A stretch of 8,099 nt of DNA from an uncultured Alphaproteobacteria bacterium (GCA_938003575.1 CALKYG010000471.1:1-8099); one strand, 5' to 3'; shown: positions 1 through 6,120, numbered from the stretch's first letter. A program made the numbers and translations. Notes: generated by a model from the sequence alone, not told the origin.

Positions 1-228
1 TCCCTCGAACGTGAATTCCGCCTGACCGGGAATCTGGCCGTGCGACGTAGGATCGTTGAATGCCGCATCATCCGCGTAAAACGGAGCCATTTTTGCAACA
101 TCGAACGTGCTGTATGCGGCAAGATAGTCTGTCGCAACGTCAACCGCATCGGTCTTGGGGGTTTCACCCGCGAATGCCGATGTGAAGAGTGAAGCGGCGA
201 TCGCCGCCAGTCTGAGTGATGGCTTCAT
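1..228 (-). CDS. Exported NTF2/SnoaL-like protein, C-terminus cut by window edge
   Basis: The frame is open from an ATG at 228 down to base 1, giving the first 76 residues; the rest lies outside the window. Residues 1-20 look like a Sec signal peptide: Lys2 and Arg6, a hydrophobic stretch LAAIAASLF, and an S-A-F-A cleavage site before GET. The mature part contains a helix followed by YLAAYSTFDVAKMAPFYADD and a DP motif near residue 60, which resembles the first helices of SnoaL-like/NTF2-fold proteins. Such domains bind or turn over many small ligands, so the substrate cannot be told. It would act in the periplasm. It lies 117 bases after the mlaF-like gene on the same strand. The ribosome binding site is weak (GAAAG) and the start rests mainly on the signal peptide. 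Signal peptide is fairly sure; family call is moderate because under half the protein may be visible. Confidence 0.68.
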   Translation of the reverse strand, partial: MKPSLRLAAIAASLFTSAFAGETPKTDAVDVATDYLAAYSTFDVAKMAPFYADDAAFNDPTSHGQIPGQAEFTFEG

Positions 229-345
229 TCTGATGTCTTTCGGGCTTCGGTTTATAGACCACTTGAAGGCGCATCCCCTCAACAGGCGGGCGTGCGATCT
301 CCAATATGTGATCATCGGGACAGGACGCAGGGGCGGTTGCGTTCT

Positions 346-1125
346 TCAACGATTCTTGATCGACATCTTGATCGGGCCTTCGGCGCGTCCGTTGACGAAC
401 TGGTCGACATAAGGATTTCCGGACGCCTCGACGGAAGACGCCGGCCCGCGCCAGATGATTCGGCCTTCGTGCAGCATTGCTATTTCGTCGGCGATGCGTT
501 TGGCGGAATGCATGTCGTGGGTGATCGAAATCGCCGTCGCGCCAAGCGCCTTTACGCGATCGATGATCAGGCGGTTGATGACGTCCGCGGTAATCGGATC
601 AAGGCCGGCGGTCGGCTCGTCGAAGAAAAGGACCTTCGGGTCCGCCGCGATCGCTCTGGCGAGGGCGACGCGTTTCTGCATTCCGCCCGAAAGTTCGGCC
701 GGCGCAAGATCGCCAACCTCCTTCGGCAGACCTACCTGGGCGAGGCAGTCGATCGCCCGGGCGCGCGCCGTGCGGCCCGCCCGACCTTCGCCGTAGATCA
801 GCCGGAATGCGACATTTTCCCAAACCTTGAGGCTGTCGAACAGCGCAGAGCCCTGAAAAAGCATGCCGATCTCGCGCGTGCGCCGCATCCGCTCATGCGA
901 TGAAATCTTCTGGATATTGACGCCGTCAATCAGGATTTCTCCGTCATCGGGCGCGACGAGCCCGAGAATGCATTTCAGGAGTACGGACTTGCCGGTCCCG
1001 GAACCGCCGATAATGACGAGCGATCCGCCCTTCTCGATCTCAAGATCGATTCCGCGCAGAACCTCCTTCGTTCCGAAAGACTTCCTGAGACCGCGAATGG
1101 TGATCTTTGAAGGCGCGCCGGTCAT
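346..1125 (-). CDS. mlaF: MlaF-type ABC transporter ATP-binding protein
   Basis: This 259-residue protein is a single ABC ATPase domain. It shows Walker A GGSGTGKS (40-47), the Q-loop Gln91 in FQGSALFDSLKVWENV, the signature LSGGMQKR (145-152), Walker B VLFFDEPTAGLDP (165-177) and the switch histidine His203 in THD. The sequence after the Q-loop is typical of the MlaF/Ttg2A group, which powers phospholipid (or related lipid) movement between inner and outer membranes with the permease MlaE and the MCE protein MlaD. Its ATG lies one base after the stop of the mlaE-like gene, so the two are probably translationally coupled and form the usual EF pair. No strong Shine-Dalgarno precedes it. The residues after about 245 are a short basic tail without recognised motif. 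No mlaD, mlaB or mlaC is seen next to it. The substrate is not shown by the sequence; the family call is firm. Confidence 0.93.
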   Translation of the reverse strand: MTGAPSKITIRGLRKSFGTKEVLRGIDLEIEKGGSLVIIGGSGTGKSVLLKCILGLVAPDDGEILIDGVNIQKISSHERMRRTREIGMLFQGSALFDSLKVWENVAFRLIYGEGRAGRTARARAIDCLAQVGLPKEVGDLAPAELSGGMQKRVALARAIAADPKVLFFDEPTAGLDPITADVINRLIIDRVKALGATAISITHDMHSAKRIADEIAMLHEGRIIWRGPASSVEASGNPYVDQFVNGRAEGPIKMSIKNR

Positions 1126-1126
1126 T

Positions 1127-1900
1127 TCAAAGGCCCACGAAAAGCGATGTCATGACGTAGTTTGACGCAAGTATGGCAACCGCCGACGCAACGACGGCGG
1201 ACCGCGTCGCGCCGCCGACTCCCTGTGCGCCGCCGCGGCTTCTGTAGCCGTAATAACAGCCCATGACGGAGATCAGAAAGCCGAATACGCCCGCCTTGAT
1301 CAGTCCAGAGATGACATCATCATTGGTCAGGAACTGGTCGATATTGCGAATGTAGGTCGCGCCTTCGAAATCGAGCGCGTAAACCGCGACCAACCATCCG
1401 CCGAGGATGCCGATCAGATCGGCGGCGACAACGATGAAGGGCAACATGATCGTTGTCGCCAGTATGCGCGGCGAGATCAGAAATTTGAACGGGTCGACGG
1501 CCAGCGTCGACATGGCGTCGATCTGATCTGAAACGCGCATGGCGCCGAGTTCCGCCGCCATCCCGGACGACGATCTCCCGGCGACCATCAGGGCGGCGAA
1601 GCCAGGCCCCAATTCGCGCACGATTGAAACCGAGAGGATCTGCGGCAGGAACGTTTCCGCATTGAAGCGGGCCGAACCGTCATAGATGTTGAGCGCGAGC
1701 GCCGCGCCGGTGAATATTGCGGTGAGGCCGACAACGGGGAGGGAGTTAAAGCCGATGCGATGGGCGGCCCGAAGAAATTCACGCGTGTAGAACGGACCCG
1801 TCGCCCAAGCGAAAGCGCCGCGCAGCGCGAATATCGAAATTGCGCCTATTTCGGCTAGCAACGAGACGGCGATGCGCCCGACGGCTGCGATTGGGTTCAT
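1127..1900 (-). CDS. mlaE: MlaE-family lipid ABC transporter permease
   Basis: The 257-residue integral membrane protein matches the MlaE/YrbE family. It has an N-terminal amphipathic region, then several hydrophobic segments (about 54-72, 96-110, 147-175, 200-217, 234-256). Conserved blocks are RELGP (95-99), the cytoplasmic coupling segment AAELGAMRVSDQIDAM (115-130) followed by TLAVDP, and the late block GCYYGYRSRGGAQGVGGATR (214-233). It would form the inner-membrane permease dimer that works with the MlaF-like ATPase encoded just downstream. I chose the ATG at 1900 (MNPIAAVGRI): a GAGGGG lies about 10 bases upstream, only 4 bases separate it from the alr stop, and the longer reading from 1984 overlaps alr with an Arg-rich, unrelated sequence. 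Length is normal for the family. Whether it moves phospholipid, sterol-like lipid or another lipid cannot be read from the sequence. Confidence 0.93.
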   Translation of the reverse strand: MNPIAAVGRIAVSLLAEIGAISIFALRGAFAWATGPFYTREFLRAAHRIGFNSLPVVGLTAIFTGAALALNIYDGSARFNAETFLPQILSVSIVRELGPGFAALMVAGRSSSGMAAELGAMRVSDQIDAMSTLAVDPFKFLISPRILATTIMLPFIVVAADLIGILGGWLVAVYALDFEGATYIRNIDQFLTNDDVISGLIKAGVFGFLISVMGCYYGYRSRGGAQGVGGATRSAVVASAVAILASNYVMTSLFVGL

Positions 1901-1904
1901 GGAC

Positions 1905-3047
1905 CTAATTCCCCTCGACGCCGGCGAGGTCTTCAGGCGCCGGCGCGCCGTTCCAGAGGTAACGGCGATGAACGCGTCCGCCAAGCCCTTTCCGCGGTCG
2001 GGCGAGCCCGCCGACGCCCGTCAGAAGCTCGTAACCGATGGTGCCGCACGCGTCCGCGGCTCGGTCTATTGAATGGTCTCGCCCAAAAAACTCGGCCCGG
2101 TCGCCGATTGACAAAGGCGCCGCGACAGCGCTCGCATCGAGCACGATGAGGTCCATCGATACGCGTCCGACAATAGGGCAAAGCGAGCCGCAGAGAAACG
2201 CGGCGCCTCTGTTCGACGCCGCCCGCGGATAGCCGTCGCCGTATCCGAGCAAGACCGTTGCAAGCCGCATCGGCTTTTCCGCAACAAAGCTGGCGCCGTA
2301 ACCGACGCTTTCGCCGCGGTCGATATCATGCAGGTGAATGACCGGCGCCGTGAGCGACGCAACCGCCTCAAGCGGGTTCGGCGAATTGTCCTGCGGGTTC
2401 ACGCCGTAAAGGCCGACGCCGATGCGCACCATGTCGAAGGCGTAATCCGTTGAAAGGATCGCGCCGCCGGAAGACGCGAGGCTTCTCCTCGCGTCAGGAA
2501 AAAGTTTTGCAATCTCGGTGAAGATCCTGTGCTGACGGTCATTCATCGGATGCAGGGCGTCCGAGGCGCAGGAAAGGTGACTCATCGCGACAGTGATTGC
2601 GAGCCCCTTCATCGACCGGATTTCGGCGATGTCGTCGGGTGCGAGGCCGAGACGATTCATGCCGGTGTCGATGTGAAGCGCGGCCGGCGCGCCGCCCATT
2701 TCCTTGCACCAGAGCGCCGCCTGTCCGACCGTATTGAGGACCGGCGTCAACGCATGGGTTCTATAGGAAAGGAGGCTTTCGTCGATCGGGCCGTTGAAGA
2801 CGAAAATTTCCGCATCCGGACCGATCGCCTTTCGCAGCGCTTCGCCTTCTTCGGAATAGGCGACGAAAAAGGTGCGGCACTTCTCCATACGGTGAAGGGC
2901 GCGCCCGACCGACTCGGCGCCGAGGCCGTAAGCGTCGCATTTGACGACGGCTCCGGCGTCAGCGCGCGGCGCCGCGCTCGCCATGCGGCGATAATTTGCG
3001 CAAATTGCAGCAAGGTCGATGTCAAGGCGAGGATTGAGCGCGCGCAT
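1905..3047 (-). CDS. alr: Alanine racemase (PLP-dependent)
   Basis: This cytoplasmic enzyme interconverts L- and D-alanine, supplying D-Ala for peptidoglycan. The 380-residue protein begins with the type III-fold TIM barrel. The PLP lysine is Lys36 in AVVKCDAYGLG (the family more often has AVVKANAYGHG). Other landmarks are HIDTGMNRLG (125-134), the phosphate-binding area VRIGVGLYG (207-215), the second catalytic residue Tyr250 in SVGYGASF, GYGDGYPRA (268-276) and GRVSMD (294-299) in the C-terminal beta domain. After IGYELLTGVG the usual short RY-x-RxY ending is interrupted by about 11 extra residues rich in Gly, Arg and Leu, then RRYL and a 16-residue tail. The start at 3047 is the first ATG after an in-frame stop; GGAG is only 3 bases from it, which is short. 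It lies 69 bases after dnaB and 4 bases before mlaE. Confidence 0.95.
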   Translation of the reverse strand: MRALNPRLDIDLAAICANYRRMASAAPRADAGAVVKCDAYGLGAESVGRALHRMEKCRTFFVAYSEEGEALRKAIGPDAEIFVFNGPIDESLLSYRTHALTPVLNTVGQAALWCKEMGGAPAALHIDTGMNRLGLAPDDIAEIRSMKGLAITVAMSHLSCASDALHPMNDRQHRIFTEIAKLFPDARRSLASSGGAILSTDYAFDMVRIGVGLYGVNPQDNSPNPLEAVASLTAPVIHLHDIDRGESVGYGASFVAEKPMRLATVLLGYGDGYPRAASNRGAAFLCGSLCPIVGRVSMDLIVLDASAVAAPLSIGDRAEFFGRDHSIDRAADACGTIGYELLTGVGGLARPRKGLGGRVHRRYLWNGAPAPEDLAGVEGN

Positions 3048-3094
3048 GGGCTCCAGATATCAGGAACACGGCGCAGCTTTAAGGTTATTCTCCG

Positions 3095-3112
3095 GCCGCG
3101 GGAAGGCGCGGC
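3095..3112 (-). other. Small GC-rich hairpin between dnaB and alr
   Basis: On the minus strand GCCGCG and CGCGGC form a perfect 6-bp stem around the 6-base loop CCTTCC. It begins 4 bases past the dnaB stop codon. No run of T follows (the next bases are CGGAGAATAA), so it is not a normal intrinsic terminator. It might pause polymerase or protect the 3' end of dnaB mRNA, or be a chance feature of G+C-rich DNA. Confidence 0.3.
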
Positions 3113-3116
3113 GCGA

Positions 3117-4616
3117 TCAATGGGGCGGGAACGCCTCATACCGACGGTCGAGATTTGAAAATTTCGTCAGTTTTTCTTCAAAAGCGAGTTCGACCTTGCC
3201 GATCGGACCGTGGCGCTGCTTGCCGATAATGACCTCGGCGACGCCTCGGGCCGAGTCGCAGTCGGCGATCCATTTGGCGTGCGACTCGGAGTCAGGCCGG
3301 GGCTCCGCGCGTTTCAGGTAATATTCCTCCCGATATACGAAGAGGACGACGTCGGCGTCCTGTTCGATCGAGCCGGATTCCCGGAGGTCGGCGAGCTGCG
3401 GGCGCTTGTCGTCGCGCTGTTCGACCTGACGCGAAAGCTGCGACAAGGCGATGACCGGGACGTTGAGCTCCTTCGCCAGCGCCTTGAGGCCCATCGAGAT
3501 TTCAGTGATTTCCTGCACGCGGCCGTCATTGCGCTTGGCGCCGCTCCCCGTCAGAAGCTGCAGGTAATCGACGATGAGAAGCCCAAGCCCGTGCTGACGC
3601 TTGAGACGGCGCGCCCTCGCCGCAAGCTGCGCGATCGAAAGTCCGCCGGTGTCGTCGATATAAAGCGGCAAGGACTCCAGTTCACGGGACGCGTGGTAAA
3701 TTCGCTCGAACTGTTCTTGATCGATTTCGCCGCGACGGATTTCGTTGGAAGGAACATTTGAAACTTCCGCAATGATCCTTGTCGCCAGCTGCTCCGCCGC
3801 CATTTCGAGTGAAAACAGCCCGACGACCGCGCCGTCGATCGTCTTGATCCTGCCGTCCGGCTGGCGTTCGGCCCTGTAAGCGCGGGCGGCGTTCAGCGCG
3901 ATATTGGTTGCAAGCGACGTCTTTCCCATTGAGGGCCGGCCGGCGAGAATGATGAGATCGGAGGGATGAAGTCCTCCGAGCGTGTGATCGAGATCGCGCA
4001 ATCCCGTCGACACGCCCGCAAGGCCGCCCTCGCGCTTGACGGCGGCGTCTGCGAGTTCGATCGCCTCGGCGATCGCCGTTCTGAAGCTTACAAAGCCGCC
4101 GCCGTATTTACCTGTCTCGGCAAGTCTGTAGAGGGCCTGCTCCGCCTCGGCGAGTTGAGCGCCCGGATGATCGTCGAGAGAAGCGTCGCGCGCGCGTTCG
4201 ATCATCTCCGAACCGACGGCGATGAGGCCGCGCCGCACCGACATGTCGAACACGACCCGCGCGTAGTCGGGGGCGCCCGCCGTTGACGGCACGTTCGCCG
4301 CGAGCTGTTCAAGATATTTTCGGCCGCCGGCTTCCTGATAGCCTGCCGCCGCAGACAAAGATGCGTCAACCATGACGGGCGAGGCGAGGCGTCCCTGGTT
4401 AATCAACGCGCCGCAGGTGTTGTAAATGAGCTGATGGACGGGATCGAAGAAATGCTCCGTCTTGAGGAACGATGCGATCCGGTAATAGATCTCGTTGTCG
4501 AAAAGGACCGCGCCAAGCACCGCCTGCTCTGACTCAAGACTGAACGGCGTGCGTTCACTGACGCTCTGCGCGGGCTCTTTTGGGTCATTCTTTAGAGGGT
4601 TTGCGCCGTCGGCCAT
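3117..4616 (-). CDS. dnaB: Replicative DNA helicase DnaB
   Basis: This 499-residue protein is the hexameric helicase that unwinds DNA at the replication fork and recruits primase. The N-terminal domain begins at PFSLESEQAVLGAVL (24-38), as in other DnaB proteins, after a 23-residue polar leader. A linker near 170-195 leads to the RecA-like motor: Walker A GRPSMGKT (226-233), the catalytic glutamate Glu271 in SLEMA, Walker B LLIVDYLQLL (346-355), the LSQLSRQVEQR block (391-401), DLRESGSIEQDAD (410-422) and the C-terminal KQRHGPIG with the arginine finger region (466-473). No intein or frameshift is seen. The ATG at 4616 is the only reasonable start since no other start codon occurs before the conserved domain. 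Unusually, no Shine-Dalgarno precedes it and the end of an intrinsic terminator is only 17 bases upstream. alr follows after 69 bases and may be co-transcribed. Confidence 0.97.
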   Translation of the reverse strand: MADGANPLKNDPKEPAQSVSERTPFSLESEQAVLGAVLFDNEIYYRIASFLKTEHFFDPVHQLIYNTCGALINQGRLASPVMVDASLSAAAGYQEAGGRKYLEQLAANVPSTAGAPDYARVVFDMSVRRGLIAVGSEMIERARDASLDDHPGAQLAEAEQALYRLAETGKYGGGFVSFRTAIAEAIELADAAVKREGGLAGVSTGLRDLDHTLGGLHPSDLIILAGRPSMGKTSLATNIALNAARAYRAERQPDGRIKTIDGAVVGLFSLEMAAEQLATRIIAEVSNVPSNEIRRGEIDQEQFERIYHASRELESLPLYIDDTGGLSIAQLAARARRLKRQHGLGLLIVDYLQLLTGSGAKRNDGRVQEITEISMGLKALAKELNVPVIALSQLSRQVEQRDDKRPQLADLRESGSIEQDADVVLFVYREEYYLKRAEPRPDSESHAKWIADCDSARGVAEVIIGKQRHGPIGKVELAFEEKLTKFSNLDRRYEAFPPH

Positions 4617-4633
4617 GGTTAACGGTGAACCAC

Positions 4634-4664
4634 AAAAAAAACCGGCCGTCGAGCGGCCGGTTTT
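4634..4664 (-). terminator. Intrinsic terminator after rplI
   Basis: Read on the minus strand, AAAACCGGCCG and CGGCCGGTTTT pair perfectly (11 bp, the middle 7 being G/C) around the loop CTCGA, and the T run continues to 8 bases before GTGG. This is a textbook Rho-independent terminator. It starts 30 bases past the rplI stop and would end the rpsF-rpsR-rplI transcript. Its U-tract stops 17 bases before the dnaB ATG, so there is no room for a complete promoter between terminator and dnaB. Confidence 0.93.
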
Positions 4665-4670
4665 CCCAAA

Positions 4671-4679
4671 CTATCCACA
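4671..4679 (+). promoter_or_regulatory. Possible DnaA box upstream of dnaB
   Basis: CTATCCACA differs at one base from the DnaA box consensus TTATNCACA. It lies in the 78-base rplI-dnaB gap, 55 bases before the dnaB start. One-mismatch matches are expected several times in a window this size, so only the position beside a replication gene makes it worth listing. Confidence 0.25.
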
Positions 4680-4694
4680 GAGCTGACGCGCCGG

Positions 4695-5264
4695 TTATTC
4701 CGATTTTGCGGCGTCCGCGTTCTCATCGAAAAATTCCGCCGTTTCGGATTCGGCCGTTTCAGGCTCTTCTTCGACACGGATCAGAACATTCTCGCCGCGC
4801 GCCTGGCGCTCGGCCTCATCAGCCGAACGGGCGATGTTGATGTCGATGGTCGCTGCGACCTCCGGATGCAGCATCACGCGCACCTTGGAAATACCCAGCG
4901 ACTTCAGGGGTTTGTCGAGACGCACCTGGGTGCGGTCGATCTTGATCCCTTCTCCGGCCGCCGCATCGGCGATGTCGCGCGTCGACACCGAACCGAACAG
5001 CAACCCCGCCTCGGACGCCTGGCGGATAATGATGAAGGAACGGCCGTCGAGTTTCCTGGCCGCAGCTTCGGCGTCTTTCCGTCGCTCAACGTTGCGGGCC
5101 TCGAGCTCCGCACGCTGGGCTTCGAACACCTTCTTGTTTTCTTCATTTGCGCGAAGCGCCTTCTTGCGCGGAAGAAGGAAATTGCGCGCAAAACCCGGAC
5201 GGACTTTCACGACATCGCCCATCTGGCCGAGCTTTTCGACGCGTTCAAGGAGAATGACTTCCAT
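4695..5264 (-). CDS. rplI: 50S ribosomal protein L9
   Basis: L9 (bL9) binds 23S rRNA at the base of the L1 stalk. The 189-residue protein starts [17 protein letters not shown] and shows the N-terminal rRNA-binding signature [16 protein letters not shown] (24-39). A long charged helix follows (about 40-73), then the C-terminal domain with the [18 protein letters not shown] block (84-101) and VRVMLHPEV (128-136). Bacterial L9 is usually about 150 residues; here an acidic tail (about 163-189, mostly Glu, Asp, Ala) extends it, as is common in alphaproteobacteria. The start at 5264 has GGAG 8 bases upstream, and that GGAG includes the last sense codon of rpsR, so translation is probably coupled. 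The gap from rpsR is 5 bases. It is the last gene of the ribosomal protein operon; a terminator follows. Confidence 0.97.
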   Translation of the reverse strand: MEVILLERVEKLGQMGDVVKVRPGFARNFLLPRKKALRANEENKKVFEAQRAELEARNVERRKDAEAAARKLDGRSFIIIRQASEAGLLFGSVSTRDIADAAAGEGIKIDRTQVRLDKPLKSLGISKVRVMLHPEVAATIDINIARSADEAERQARGENVLIRVEEEPETAESETAEFFDENADAAKSE

Positions 5265-5269
5265 GGCGC

Positions 5270-5494
5270 TTACTCCGACGCGTAGGGAAGGAGCGCCAGG
5301 AAACGCGCGCGCTTGATCGCGCGCGCGAGCTCACGATGCTTCTTTGCGGAAACGGCTGAAATTCGGGACGGCACGATCTTGCCGCGCTCGGAAATGAAAC
5401 GCTGCAGCAGTTTCGGGTCCTTGTAATCGATCTTGGGCGCATCTTCGCCGGAGAACGGGCAGGTCTTGCGGCGGCGCATGAACGGTTTCGCCAT
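5270..5494 (-). CDS. rpsR: 30S ribosomal protein S18
   Basis: S18 (bS18) pairs with S6 and binds the central domain of 16S rRNA on the small-subunit platform. The 74-residue protein has the basic N-terminus [14 protein letters not shown], the [19 protein letters not shown] core (22-40) and the highly conserved [16 protein letters not shown] near the end (56-71). A single cysteine (Cys12) remains of the metal-binding set found in some S18 forms. An in-frame ATG two codons earlier (5500) is less likely: AGGAG at 5504-5508 is 9 bases from the chosen ATG but only 3 from the upstream one. It lies 15 bases after rpsF and 5 before rplI, in the middle of the operon. Confidence 0.97.
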   Translation of the reverse strand: MAKPFMRRRKTCPFSGEDAPKIDYKDPKLLQRFISERGKIVPSRISAVSAKKHRELARAIKRARFLALLPYASE

Positions 5495-5503
5495 GATCAT
5501 TCG

Positions 5504-5508
5504 CTCCT
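5504..5508 (-). promoter_or_regulatory. Ribosome binding site deciding the rpsR start
   Basis: AGGAG on the minus strand lies 9 bases before the ATG at 5494, a normal distance, and 3 bases before the alternative ATG at 5500. It sits between the rpsF stop codon and rpsR. Confidence 0.8.
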
Positions 5509-5509
5509 A

Positions 5510-5938
5510 TCAAAACTTGCGGCCGCGGTCGCCGCCGCGGTCGCCGAAATCGCGGTCCCTGCCGCCGTCCCTGCCGCCCTCGCGATCGCGCCCGTCTCTC
5601 TCCCTGCCGTCGCGGTCGCGGCGCGAAAGCACGGGCGAGGGGGTCTCGTCGAGTTCGTCGACCCTTATCGTCAGGCTGCGCAGGACGTCGTCGTTGATCT
5701 TCTCCTGACGCTCAAGCTCCTGCACGACCGCCGCCGGAGCGTCGATGTTGAAGAGGCTGTAGTGACCCTTGCGGTTCTTCTTGATTTTGTACTGGAGGGA
5801 ACGAAGGCCCCAGTACTCCGCCTTGGCGATCTTGCCGCCATTGTCGGTCACGATCTTCTGAAGGGTTTCGGTCAGTCCCTCGACCTGCGCCGGGGAAATA
5901 TCCTGACGCGCAATAAAGATATGCTCGTAAAGAGGCAT
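5510..5938 (-). CDS. rpsF: 30S ribosomal protein S6 with Arg-Asp-Gly repeat tail
   Basis: S6 (bS6) is the partner of S18 in the small subunit. The 142-residue protein begins [15 protein letters not shown] and has the ferredoxin-like fold landmarks [21 protein letters not shown] (centre about 40-60) and LFNIDAP (62-68), then [19 protein letters not shown] (71-89). The core ends near residue 100. Residues 106-142 are a low-complexity tail almost wholly of Arg, Asp, Gly and Glu, with repeated RDG, RDR and DRGG units. I chose the ATG at 5938, not the TTG one codon earlier: GGAG is 8 bases from the ATG and MPLYEH is the usual family start. It is the first gene of the operon, and a hairpin leader overlaps its ribosome binding site, suggesting control by its own product. 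Confidence 0.97.
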   Translation of the reverse strand: MPLYEHIFIARQDISPAQVEGLTETLQKIVTDNGGKIAKAEYWGLRSLQYKIKKNRKGHYSLFNIDAPAAVVQELERQEKINDDVLRSLTIRVDELDETPSPVLSRRDRDGRERDGRDREGGRDGGRDRDFGDRGGDRGRKF

Positions 5939-5942
5939 CAAA

Positions 5943-5987
5943 CCAGCTCCAAATAGGCGACGGAGACGGACCTGCGCCTATAGCTGG
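5943..5987 (-). promoter_or_regulatory. Candidate S6:S18 autoregulatory leader hairpin of rpsF
   Basis: On the minus strand two nested perfect inverted repeats lie just before rpsF. The outer stem pairs CCAGCT (5987-5982) with AGCTGG (5948-5943). The inner stem pairs ATAGGCG (5981-5975) with CGCCTAT (5959-5953) and follows the outer arm without spacer on the 5' side; a TTGG bulge (5952-5949) separates them on the 3' side. The 15-base inner loop can form AGG-TCCG-TCT, leaving one C on the 5' side and CCGT on the 3' side. The Shine-Dalgarno GGAG (5950-5947) runs from the bulge into the outer stem. The known S6:S18 mRNA motif has a hairpin with a CCG in an asymmetric internal loop that mimics the 16S rRNA site. 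I infer that binding of S6:S18 holds the stem closed and blocks initiation. Confidence 0.72.
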
Positions 5988-6018
5988 AAGCGCCGGCCGC
6001 CTTTGGCCCGGAACCCGA

Positions 6019-6055
6019 CGGGACCATCCCGCGAACCGGACCCTTAAGGGCCCGG
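6019..6055 (-). repeat. Two adjacent palindromic hairpins in the rpsF-trkH divergent region
   Basis: Bases 6036-6055 form a 20-bp palindrome centred on CCCTTAAGGG with one unmatched pair at positions 5 and 16. As minus-strand RNA that pair is a G-U wobble, giving an 8-bp stem with a UUAA loop; in plus-strand RNA it is an A-C mismatch. Next to it, 6019-6031 is CGGGA-CCA-TCCCG, a 5-bp stem with a 3-base loop. They could be further structure of the rpsF leader or an operator in the divergent region. No T-tract follows on either strand, so they are not terminators. Confidence 0.4.
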
Positions 6056-6120
6056 CGGCTCCGGCCATCGCTCGGAAGGCGCGGCAAGTAGCCTATGACG
6101 GAGGGCGGCGCAAGGGCGGA

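Noticed and set aside
251..279. TATAAA with an upstream TTGAGG on the minus strand as a promoter of the NTF2-like gene
   Set aside because: The spacing is about 20 bases, too long for a normal sigma-70 type promoter, and the TATAAA is very close to the start codon.
355..374. Repeated CTTGATCG units 12 bases apart, resembling an FNR-like TTGAT site
   Set aside because: They are direct, not inverted, and lie in the last codons of the mlaF-like gene, where they encode the similar residues IKMSIK.
292..903. Plus-strand open frame of 203 residues opposite the mlaF-like gene
   Set aside because: It mirrors the codon pattern of the ABC ATPase gene and resembles no protein family I know.
1901..1984. 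Longer N-terminus for the MlaE-like protein starting at 1984
   Set aside because: It overlaps the alr coding region, uses a non-ATG start and adds an Arg-rich stretch absent from the family. The ATG at 1900 has a usable ribosome binding site.
2529..3761. Long open frames on the plus strand opposite alr and dnaB (209 and 183 residues)
   Set aside because: They are antisense to firmly identified genes, are rich in Arg and Ala, show no recognisable motif and have no good ribosome binding site. Such shadows are expected in G+C-rich coding DNA.
6085..6113. Possible rpsF promoter, TTGCGC and TACTTG spaced by 17 bases on the minus strand
   Set aside because: The spacing fits, but the -10 matches the consensus at only about half its positions. 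In a G+C-rich gap this is not enough to call a promoter.
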